Part shown: positions 1-6,176 of the stretch, in pieces
Position numbering within the stretch: position 1 is the first letter of the stretch
Layout of the letters: every line of letters begins with the position of its first letter
Origin: DTKY01 sp037440765
Lineage (GTDB): Bacteria; Acidobacteriota; Terriglobia; Bryobacterales; Bryobacteraceae
Assembly (NCBI GenBank): GCA_037440765.1
Contig: JBBITL010000102.1
Span: 1-12,751 of the forward strand
Length of the DNA: 12,751 bases
Direction: 5' to 3'
The notes under the pieces: generated by a model
Databases searched by the model: none
What the model was told of the DNA's origin: nothing
The model's input: only the letters and a program-made list of their open reading frames with translations
Made by a program: the position numbers and the translations under genes

Positions 1-1287
1 CCAGGCCACGCTGGTCGACACCTGGGTGTCTACAGCCGCAGGCGCTACGCGCTTTCGGAGAACAACCTCTATACCAGCGACGCCTTTCACGATTTCCTGA
101 GACGCCTTACCGATGACGGCATCCTGGCCTTCACGCGCTGGGCGGTGGACCCGCCGCGGGAGAGCCTGCGCCTGATGTCTCTCGGGCGCGCGGCCCTGGG
201 ACGGCTGGGCGAGCCGGAGGCCTGGCGTCATGTGATGGTGGTCCGCGAGGGCCGGGCCTCTGGCGCTCACGGGCGGGGCGCCATGGACACGATCCTGATC
301 TCCCGCCAGCCGTTCGCGGCGGGGGATCTCTCCCGCGCGCGCGAAGCCATCGTCGAGGCGGGGCTTGAGGCCGTCTATCTGCCTGGCGAAACGCTTGAGA
401 ATCCATTCACCGAACTGCTCCGCACCGAACACCTGGACGCCTTCGAGGAACGCTACCCCTTCAACATTAGGCCCGTCACCGACGACCGCCCGTTCTTCTT
501 CTACACCGTTCAGCCGCGCGACTTCGGCGCCTTCCTGGGCTACGTCCTGCGCGGCGGGGAGCCGGCCGGTTTCCGGATCAACGCGGCGGTGCCCGTGATG
601 TTGGGCCTGCTGGTGGTCAGCCTGGCAGCCACCGGCATCATACTGGCGCTCCCGCCCCTGGTGCTCGGCGCGCGCCTGCCCCGCGACAGCAGCGTGCTCA
701 CGTTCCTGTTATATTTCCTCTCGATCGGCGCGGGCTACATCCTGATCCAGATCGCCCTGATCCAGCGCTTCGTGCTGTTCCTCGGGCATCCCACCTACGC
801 CGTTACCGTCATCGTCTTCTCAACGCTGGTGGCCAGCGGCGCAGGCAGTTATTTCAGCCGCCGGGTTGTGGGAGTGGCGCTCGGCCGTCTCGGCGGGGTG
901 ATGGCGCTGGTGGCTTTGTTTGTGTTGCTTCTCACCCTCGCCGTAGGCCCTGTGACCGCGGCGGGCGTGGGCTGGCCTCTGCCGGTGAAAGTGCTCCTGA
1001 CCGTGCTGATGATAGCTCCGCCAGCGTTCTTCATGGGCATGCCGCTGCCCACCGGCCTGTCTCTGCTGGAGTCGCGCCACAAACCCTCGGTGAAGTGGGC
1101 CTGGGCTCTAAACTCCGCTGCGAGCGTGCTCGGGTCGGTATGCGCCATCTTCCTGGCGATATACGCCGGCCTCGCCTGGACGCTGCTCACGGGAGGCTCG
1201 CTGTACCTGGTGGCGCTGATGGTACTGCTGCTCACCAGCAGGCTCGCCCGGGCAGCGCAGGCGGCCTCAGTGCCGGCGCAATCCTGA
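1..1287 (+). CDS. Spermidine-synthase-like multi-pass membrane protein, 5' partial, with apparent frameshift
   Basis: This is the C-terminal part of a protein that fuses a spermidine/spermine-synthase-like Rossmann domain to membrane helices; the start lies before the window. Family-like pieces are LVDTW..TAAGA (frame 2, bases 11-43), YALSENNLYTSDAF (frame 1, from 46), DGILAFTRW, and PVTDDRPFFFYT near 470-510. Then come about six hydrophobic segments, at roughly 589-654, 694-760, 799-850, 898-980, 988-1050 and 1105-1240. Conserved-looking loops are QRFVLFLGHPTY (to about 798) and FFMGMPLPTG (about 1026-1055). Members are annotated as spermidine synthases, but activity of the membrane form is rarely shown, so I do not claim a substrate. 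The stop is TGA 1285-1287. The tail overlaps the convergent lpxA by 21 nt. The reading frame changes at bases 44-46, so the gene may be broken or the base call wrong. The family call is fairly secure; the function is not. Confidence 0.8.
   Translation, partial: PGHAGRHLGVYSRRRYALSENNLYTSDAFHDFLRRLTDDGILAFTRWAVDPPRESLRLMSLGRAALGRLGEPEAWRHVMVVREGRASGAHGRGAMDTILISRQPFAAGDLSRAREAIVEAGLEAVYLPGETLENPFTELLRTEHLDAFEERYPFNIRPVTDDRPFFFYTVQPRDFGAFLGYVLRGGEPAGFRINAAVPVMLGLLVVSLAATGIILALPPLVLGARLPRDSSVLTFLLYFLSIGAGYILIQIALIQRFVLFLGHPTYAVTVIVFSTLVASGAGSYFSRRVVGVALGRLGGVMALVALFVLLLTLAVGPVTAAGVGWPLPVKVLLTVLMIAPPAFFMGMPLPTGLSLLESRHKPSVKWAWALNSAASVLGSVCAIFLAIYAGLAWTLLTGGSLYLVALMVLLLTSRLARAAQAASVPAQS
44..46 (+). 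other. Apparent -1 nt frameshift in the membrane protein gene
   Basis: Bases 2-43 read in frame 2 give QATLVDTWVSTAAG, which continues the family pattern. From base 46 the pattern continues in frame 1 as YALSENNLYT. Reading frame 1 before this point gives PGHAGRHLGVYSRRR, which does not fit. One base missing after gc (44-45) would restore an alanine codon and join the pieces as TAAGA-YALSENN. Indel mutation, sequencing error and programmed shifting cannot be told apart here. Confidence 0.7.
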
Positions 1288-2082
1288 CGAGTCCCTGGGG
1301 CGCGCGATGCCCCGGCGGCTGGATCGCAGGAATCGCACCAGGTGAGCGGTGTGTTCGGTGGGGACCTCGGTTTCTATGCGCTGGAGCGCTTCATCCAGTT
1401 TCAGGCCGGAGCGGTAGAGCAGCGCGTAGGCCCTCTTGAGCGGCATGATCTGGCCAGGCGTAAAGCCGGCGCGCCTCAGTCCCACCAGGTTCAACCCCAC
1501 CGGCACGATCCGGCACCCGGCGTACAGGAAAAACGGCGGCGCGTCCATGTCCACGCGCGTCTGGCCGCCGATCATGGCCAGCCGCCCGATCCTGGCGTAC
1601 TGGTGTATGGCCACGCCGCCCGAGACGAATGCCTGGTCCTCGATCTCGACGTGCCCGGACACCAGGGCGCAACTGCATAGGACCGTCCGGTTGCCGATGG
1701 TGCAGTTGTGCGCGATGTGGCCCGAGGTCATGATGTAGTTGCCGTCGCCGATGAGCGTCACCGATTCCGGCTGCGTGCCACGCGAGATGGTGTAGTGCTC
1801 GCGGATGATATTGTCGTTGCCGATCCGCAGGTAGCTGCGCTCCCCCTTGAAGGCCTTATCAAGCGGATCGGTGCCCAGGACCGTCCCCGCCGAGACCTGG
1901 TTGCGATCGCCCATGGTGGTCCAGCGTTTCACATAGACGTGTGGCTCCAGGCGGCACTCGCTGCCGATGACGACATCGGCTTCGACGACGGCGTACTCCC
2001 CGATCACTGTCCGCGGACCAATCAAGGCCTCCGGGTGAACCCGCGCCGTGGGGGCTATGGCCGCCGAAGGGTCGATGGGCAT
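1267..2082 (-). CDS. lpxA: Acyl-[ACP]-UDP-N-acetylglucosamine O-acyltransferase LpxA
   Basis: LpxA is cytoplasmic and catalyses the first step of lipid A synthesis, moving a 3-hydroxyacyl chain from ACP to the 3-OH of UDP-GlcNAc. The 271-residue protein (E. coli 262) has hexapeptide repeats of a left-handed beta helix over about residues 1-190, then a helical C-terminus. Numbering matches E. coli: His122 and catalytic His125 (GHIAHNCTIG), His144, His160, Gly173, Asn198 and Arg204 all fall at the same positions. Gly173 is the acyl-length ruler residue, and glycine there permits a long (C14-type) chain in E. coli. The ATG at 2082 has only a poor Shine-Dalgarno (AAGG two bases away), but it gives the normal N-terminus. 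The gene is divergent from lpxD; lpxB and fabZ, its usual neighbours in enterics, are not in the window. The tail overlaps the convergent membrane-protein gene by 21 nt. Confidence 0.95.
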   Translation of the reverse strand: MPIDPSAAIAPTARVHPEALIGPRTVIGEYAVVEADVVIGSECRLEPHVYVKRWTTMGDRNQVSAGTVLGTDPLDKAFKGERSYLRIGNDNIIREHYTISRGTQPESVTLIGDGNYIMTSGHIAHNCTIGNRTVLCSCALVSGHVEIEDQAFVSGGVAIHQYARIGRLAMIGGQTRVDMDAPPFFLYAGCRIVPVGLNLVGLRRAGFTPGQIMPLKRAYALLYRSGLKLDEALQRIETEVPTEHTAHLVRFLRSSRRGIARPRDSSGLRRH

Positions 2083-2131
2083 AACCTTGTATCATACTGT
2101 AGGGGCCGTGCTCGACCGGCCCGGAGGCTTT
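2083..2131. promoter_or_regulatory. Shared lpxA/lpxD divergent promoter region
   Basis: The only spacer between the two divergent genes is 49 bp. It contains an AT-rich patch (about 2083-2100) in otherwise GC-rich DNA. Weak -10-like hexamers are present (TATGAT on the - strand at 2096-2091; CATACT on the + strand at 2093-2098), but neither has a good -35 at proper spacing. The - strand one would give almost no 5' leader for lpxA. Promoters may therefore lie partly inside the genes. Confidence 0.25.
2123..2127 (+). promoter_or_regulatory. Shine-Dalgarno GGAGG deciding the lpxD start
   Basis: GGAGG lies 4 nt before a GTG at 2132. Starting there gives the N-terminus MRVRELAEWLGAAFEGDGE, which lines up with the start of E. 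coli LpxD. The upstream GTG at 2048 would add 28 unrelated residues and overlap lpxA. Confidence 0.6.
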
Positions 2132-3169
2132 GTGCGGGTCCGCGAACTGGCAGAGTGGCTCGGCGCCGCCTTCGAAGGCGACGGGGAGAGGGAACTGGAG
2201 GCCGCTGCTTCTCTGGATGCCGCCGGCGGCTCGCAGTTGGCCTTCGTCGGCGGCCGCAAGGCCGCGCGGGAGGCGGAGTCTTGCGCCGCGGGCTGCCTGC
2301 TGGTGCCGCCCGACTTCCCGAATCCCGCCTCAAGGACCCTCATCCGCGTCCCGGAGCCGCGGATCGCATTCGCCCGGGCGGTGAGCCGCCTCCACCCCGA
2401 GCCGCCGCTGACGCCTGGCATCCATGCCACGGCAGTGGTGGACGACGGTGCGGAGATCGGCTCCGGTGTCGCCATCGGAGCCATGACCGTGGTGGGCGCC
2501 GGAGCGCGCGTCGGCGCCGGCTGCTCGATAGGCTCGGGCTGCTCCATCGGGCGCCGCGTGACGCTGGGCGAGGGTTGCAGGCTGTACGCCAACGTCGCTG
2601 TCTATGACGACGTGGATATCGGCTCGCGGGTCATACTGCACTCCGGCTGCGTGATTGGAGCCGACGGATTCGGCTTCGTCATCGACGAAGACCGCTATCG
2701 GAAGTTTCCCCAGATCGGCCGGGTCTCGATCGGAGACGACGTGGAGATCGGCGCGAACTCCTGCGTGGACCGCGCCGCGCTCGGGGTCACCTGGATCGGT
2801 GAAGGCACCAAGCTCGACAACATGGTGCATGTGGCGCACAACTGCCGCATAGGACGTCACGTGGTGGTGGCCGCGCAGACCGGCTTCTCGGGGGGCGTGG
2901 TGGTGGAGGACTACGCCGTGATCGGCGGGCAGGTTGGCATCGGCGACAAGGCGCGCATTGAATCCCGCGCCGTGCTGGGCTCCGGCTGCGGCGTGCTGAC
3001 CTCGAAGATCATTCGTTCGGGGCAGGTGGTCTGGGGCACGCCGGCCCGGCCCCTCAGGGAATACCTGGAAACGCTCGCCAACCTTTCGCGCCTGCCGGAA
3101 CTGCGCAGGGAGGTGGCGGAACTCAAGCGCCGCCTGGCGGAGCCGGCGCCACCGGCTGACACCCCGTGA
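2132..3169 (+). CDS. lpxD: UDP-3-O-acylglucosamine N-acyltransferase LpxD
   Basis: LpxD is cytoplasmic and catalyses the third step of lipid A synthesis, adding an acyl chain from ACP to the 2-amine of UDP-3-O-acyl-glucosamine. With the GTG start at 2132 the protein has 345 residues (E. coli 341). It has an N-terminal uridine-binding domain (about 1-95), a hexapeptide-repeat beta helix (about 95-300, including VVGAGARVGAGCSIG and SGCVIGADGFGF) and a C-terminal helix (LPELRREVAELKRRL). The catalytic histidine is His236 in HVAHNCRIG, equivalent to E. coli His239. One oddity is that the N-terminal domain has Phe38, but residue 44 is alanine where E. coli has the uracil-stacking tyrosine (PKYRE versus RKAARE), if my ungapped alignment is right. 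The stop overlaps the start of the next gene (GTGA, 3166-3169), suggesting translational coupling. Confidence 0.95.
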   Translation: MRVRELAEWLGAAFEGDGERELEAAASLDAAGGSQLAFVGGRKAAREAESCAAGCLLVPPDFPNPASRTLIRVPEPRIAFARAVSRLHPEPPLTPGIHATAVVDDGAEIGSGVAIGAMTVVGAGARVGAGCSIGSGCSIGRRVTLGEGCRLYANVAVYDDVDIGSRVILHSGCVIGADGFGFVIDEDRYRKFPQIGRVSIGDDVEIGANSCVDRAALGVTWIGEGTKLDNMVHVAHNCRIGRHVVVAAQTGFSGGVVVEDYAVIGGQVGIGDKARIESRAVLGSGCGVLTSKIIRSGQVVWGTPARPLREYLETLANLSRLPELRREVAELKRRLAEPAPPADTP

Positions 3170-3645
3170 AACGGATCCTGATGGCGTCGATGATTTTGGC
3201 GGCTCCGGCCCTGGCGGCGGCGCAGGCCGCCGGGCCCGGCGGCACCTACGATGGGAGCTACTACGCCATGTTCACCACCGGCGGCTGCCAGCACGGCTAC
3301 CCGTTCTTCGGGGTCGCCGGCGGCGCGGAGGCCCTGGTCTGGAAGGGCCTGTCGGTCGGGGCTGATGCCAGCTTCCAGCAGTTTCGGAACAGCTTCTCCT
3401 TCGGCCTGGCGACCCTCCAGGCCGGCTACCATTTCCGCGGGAAAAACCGGGCGGCCACGTGGGACCCCTTCGTGAGCGTCAACGCCGGCGTCGGCCTGGC
3501 GAAGAGGGTGACGGGAAGCGGCAGCCTGGGCGGGGGATTCACCCGCTGGACGGGGGATCGGGTGGGCGTGCGCTTCGAAAGCCGCCTACAGGCCTTCGGA
3601 CCAGAACTCCTCGTCACATTCCGCGTCGGAGTCTCGTTCCGCTAG
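3166..3645 (+). CDS. Small secreted protein, probable outer-membrane beta-barrel, function unknown
   Basis: I do not recognise a named family. The 159-residue product starts with a classic signal peptide (MKRILMASMILAAPALAAAQA, likely cut after AQA at residues 19-21). The mature part alternates polar and hydrophobic residues with many glycines and aromatics (GGAEALVWKGLSVGADASF, LQAGYHFRGK, PFVSVNAGVGLAKRV, FRVGVSFR). This fits about seven or eight short strands of a small outer-membrane barrel. The GTG start overlaps the lpxD stop by 4 nt with no separate Shine-Dalgarno, so it should be co-translated with lpxD. The context hints at a role in the outer membrane, but nothing shows which. A strong hairpin follows the stop. 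Confidence 0.75.
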   Translation: MKRILMASMILAAPALAAAQAAGPGGTYDGSYYAMFTTGGCQHGYPFFGVAGGAEALVWKGLSVGADASFQQFRNSFSFGLATLQAGYHFRGKNRAATWDPFVSVNAGVGLAKRVTGSGSLGGGFTRWTGDRVGVRFESRLQAFGPELLVTFRVGVSFR

Positions 3646-3667
3646 GGGCAGGCGAGGACGCCTGTCC
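3646..3667 (+). terminator. Strong hairpin after the lpxD operon, candidate terminator
   Basis: GGGCAGGCG (3646-3654) pairs with CGCCTGTCC (3659-3667) around the loop AGGA. This is nine pairs including one G-T. It begins on the base after the TAG stop codon. There is no T-run after it, so it may instead be an mRNA-end stabiliser. It could also act on transcripts from the convergent DUF465 gene. Confidence 0.5.
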
Positions 3668-3748
3668 TACATAGCTGCCTTCGGGTACATTTGCCGCATC
3701 ACCCGGAAACGGGCCGGCAAAGCAATCAAACTTCGCGCATCCAATGGA

Positions 3749-3985
3749 TCAGGCGACCTGCTGCTGAGCCCGATGCCTGCTCATGATCGCCTCCATCTGG
3801 TCCTTAAGGCGCAGCTTCATCTTCTTAAGCCGCACCTCTTCCAACTGATCCTCCGCGGATACATAGGTCCTGGAACTGAGTTCCTCGAGTCGTTTGCTAT
3901 GTTCGCAGTGTTGTTGGGCCAGACGGCGAAACTCCTCGTTCGAGTCCATCAGATGCGCTTTGAGCTCATCCTGGGCAATTCCCAT
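3749..3985 (-). CDS. DUF465/YdcH-family small coiled-coil protein
   Basis: A 78-residue, highly charged all-helical protein. The core LKAHLMDSNEEFRRLAQQHC...LEEVRLKKMKLRLKDQMEAI fits the DUF465 (YdcH) pattern: a helical hairpin with an LK..KL.LKD.. signature in the second helix, near residues 53-68. The molecular role of the family is unknown. The ATG at 3985 is preceded by a good Shine-Dalgarno. It lies 121 nt downstream of the glycosyltransferase-acetyltransferase gene on the same strand and may be read through from that operon or have its own promoter. Confidence 0.85.
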   Translation of the reverse strand: MGIAQDELKAHLMDSNEEFRRLAQQHCEHSKRLEELSSRTYVSAEDQLEEVRLKKMKLRLKDQMEAIMSRHRAQQQVA

Positions 3986-3993
3986 TCCGTGTT

Positions 3994-4000
3994 CTCCCCT
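3994..4000 (-). promoter_or_regulatory. Shine-Dalgarno AGGGGAG of the DUF465 gene
   Basis: On the - strand AGGGGAG is followed by 8 nt and then the ATG at 3985, which fixes the start of the 78-residue protein. Confidence 0.7.
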
Positions 4001-4072
4001 TCGAGGCTATGGTGCAGATCGTCAGGACAGACTCTGATCTTCACTAGGCTCATGAACCGAAGAAGCGGCAGC

Positions 4073-4090
4073 CGGGGCATGGAGGCCCCG
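4073..4090 (-). terminator. GC hairpin after the operon, candidate terminator
   Basis: CGGGGC (4073-4078) pairs with GCCCCG (4085-4090) around a 6-nt loop, 16 nt after the TAA stop (4107-4109) of the - strand gene. A short pyrimidine stretch (CTTCTT) follows on the - strand, but there is no real U-run, so termination could be partial. Confidence 0.35.
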
Positions 4091-4106
4091 CCTGTCACTT
4101 GTGAAG

Positions 4107-6176
4107 TTAACACGATTGAAACCGCATGACAATACCGTCTTCAGGGGGGTGAGAATAGTACTTTGGTCGCGTGCCGACCCGTTGGAACCCTAGTGTTTCA
4201 TATAGCTTACGGGCAGCTTCATTGGACTCGCGCACCTCCAGAAACACCGGTCCGGGGTACTGCGCCAGAACCCGGCATGCGAGAGCCTTCCCAACCCCAC
4301 GCCGCCGCGCGGCCGGGGCTACGGCCAGGTTAAGAATCTCACATTCTTCCTCTGCCACCGCCCGGAAGGCCACGAAGCCAACGACCCTCGCCCCACGCAG
4401 CCCCACCAGGCAGCCGTGCTCGAGGTAGCTCTCCGGCTCCCATGCGGAAGCCTCCGGCGAGGCGCCTTGTATGGCGGCGATTTCCGCGAGATCGGACGCC
4501 TGGGCCGGACGGACATCCACCCCCGCCGACAGCAACCCTGCCCACAGCATCCTCTGCCCGGCGCCAAGTGTCCTCCAATCGAAGCGGAGTTCCGCCTGCC
4601 TTCGCGCGGCCTGGGCGATTCTGCCGCGAAGGGCCGCGTCGCAGATCAGGCGGCGGACGCCGTCGGCAAACGCTTCGGGCGTGTCCGCCACCCAGACGCT
4701 CTCGCCGTGCTCAAGGCCGAGGCCCGCGCAGCCGGAGCTGGTGGACGCCACGGCCCGCTCCATGGCCATGGCCTCCAGCACCTTCACGTTCGTGCCCGCC
4801 GAGACCAGCGTCGGCGCCAGCACGAGGTTGGCTTCTTCGTAAAGCGGCCGCACGTCTCGCACGAATTCGAGCAGGCGGATGCGCGGGTCTGGGGCGGGGG
4901 CGGCCAGGCCTGTCGCCGCCCGCCAGTATGTGCCCGGATCGGGTCCCGCGACGACGGTGAGAGTCATCCGGGGGAACTCGTCCCGCACCAGCGGCCAGAC
5001 TTCCTCGGTGAAGTAACGGTAGGCAGCAATGTTGGGGAAGTGCCGGAACGATCCGATAAACAGGAGCCTCTGGCCATCCGGCTCGGGCGCCGGGCGGAAG
5101 CGTTCGAGATCCACGCCGTTGGGGATCGGAGAGGCGTGCGGCACGCCCACCAGCGCCGTGTCCTTGTCCGACATGGTCACTACGCGGCGGAAGCGGCCGA
5201 ACGCCCCGCGCTCGTATCGCCGCCAGCGCGTAAGATCCCACCGGCTTGCGAGCGTACAGAGCCGGGAGTGGATCTGCCCGTAGAGGTCGAACGTGACGTC
5301 GTGTTCGACCAGCACATCGCCTCCATAGGACGCCAGTTGCGTGTACTCCACCTGTAGCAGCGGAATCGCAAATTCCCGCCTCATCTGGTCGAGCAAGCGG
5401 CGCATGACGGGCGAGCGGTACTCGTGGACCTCGGGCGGCGCCAGGCTCGACCAGCGCGGCTCCCGATAGCGGGGTTTCGGGACCAGGATCACCCTGGCGC
5501 AGAACTCCAGCACCGGCGAAGGTTCCAGCGGCTGGCCGGCCTCGGTGAAGGCGAACAGGAAGATGTCGAAGCGCCGCGCCGCTTCCCGCAGCAGGTGGAA
5601 GATGCGGACGGCTCCCCCGTGCGACAGCGGATAGGGGAAGTAGGGCGAGAGCACCGCCACGCGGGGCCTGTGCGGCGAGAGCGGGCGGCCTTCCAGAACC
5701 TGGTGGTCCGCCGGGACAGTCGAGCGGTCGCGCTTCCAAGGGCACAGCCACCAGGGCCGCAGGAAGATGCGGTCGAGCGGCACTCCACGCAGGAACAGCC
5801 AGGACGCGATCCAGGTGCGCAGCCGCAGATGATGCCGTTCCAGTCCCTTGTTGTAGGCGAGGACCTTCGCGGGCGCCAGAAGAAAGGCCGCCACGCGCAG
5901 TGCGCGGTGACGAGGATCTCCATCGAACAGCACGGCCGCCTGGCCGACTCGATAGCCGCGGAACTCGCGGCGCAGCCGACGGTAGATCCGCCAGGCGCTC
6001 CCCTCACGGGGGCCGATCTCGAAATGCCTGCGGTCGGGGACCAGCCGCCGGAACTCCTCCGCCATCGCGCGCGCGCGCGCCGGCTCGCCCGCGTGGAAGC
6101 TCAAGACCACCGCCTCGGGGTCCTTTCCCAAAAGGCCGAAGAGGCGCCGCTTCAGAGTCTGTCTGAGGCTCGTCAC
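4107..6176 (-). CDS. GT4-type glycosyltransferase fused to RimI-type N-acetyltransferase
   Basis: One open frame of 689 residues. Residues 1-165 are an unrecognised N-terminal region rich in Arg, Leu and Trp (LRVAAFLLAPAKVLAYNKG, RTWIASWLFLRGVPLDRIFLRP). Residues 172-545 look like a family-4 glycosyltransferase: AVLSPYFPYPLSHGGAVRI at the start of the acceptor domain, PIPNGVDLERF, LLFIGSF.HFPN, and the sugar-nucleotide motif GTNVKVLEAMA (461-471). Residues 553-689 are a full GNAT of RimI type, the enzyme that acetylates ribosomal protein S18. It has the acetyl-CoA loop RRRGVG (624-629), Glu647 in LEVRESN and Tyr659 in LYETLGF, matching E. coli RimI Glu103 and Tyr115, and a final YYSHPPEDGIVM. 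The GTG start at 6176 overlaps the MFS stop (GTGA) and has no Shine-Dalgarno; the longer open frame up to 6536 is only a shadow of the MFS gene. Fusion of these two activities is unusual. A GTG (codon 553) and a TTG (codon 548) preceded by G-rich sequence could restart translation to make free RimI. Confidence 0.85.
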   Translation of the reverse strand: MTSLRQTLKRRLFGLLGKDPEAVVLSFHAGEPARARAMAEEFRRLVPDRRHFEIGPREGSAWRIYRRLRREFRGYRVGQAAVLFDGDPRHRALRVAAFLLAPAKVLAYNKGLERHHLRLRTWIASWLFLRGVPLDRIFLRPWWLCPWKRDRSTVPADHQVLEGRPLSPHRPRVAVLSPYFPYPLSHGGAVRIFHLLREAARRFDIFLFAFTEAGQPLEPSPVLEFCARVILVPKPRYREPRWSSLAPPEVHEYRSPVMRRLLDQMRREFAIPLLQVEYTQLASYGGDVLVEHDVTFDLYGQIHSRLCTLASRWDLTRWRRYERGAFGRFRRVVTMSDKDTALVGVPHASPIPNGVDLERFRPAPEPDGQRLLFIGSFRHFPNIAAYRYFTEEVWPLVRDEFPRMTLTVVAGPDPGTYWRAATGLAAPAPDPRIRLLEFVRDVRPLYEEANLVLAPTLVSAGTNVKVLEAMAMERAVASTSSGCAGLGLEHGESVWVADTPEAFADGVRRLICDAALRGRIAQAARRQAELRFDWRTLGAGQRMLWAGLLSAGVDVRPAQASDLAEIAAIQGASPEASAWEPESYLEHGCLVGLRGARVVGFVAFRAVAEEECEILNLAVAPAARRRGVGKALACRVLAQYPGPVFLEVRESNEAARKLYETLGFQRVGTRPKYYSHPPEDGIVMRFQSC
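6066..6080. repeat. Alternating CG tract of 15 nt inside the glycosyltransferase gene
   Basis: Bases 6066-6080 are a pure CGCG... run encoding part of PARARAM near residue 35 of the glycosyltransferase fusion. Gain or loss of one CG unit would shift the frame. Confidence 0.9.

Noticed and set aside
2048..2131. Upstream GTG start for lpxD
   Set aside because: It would overlap lpxA and add 28 residues absent from the family; GGAGG and homology favour 2132.
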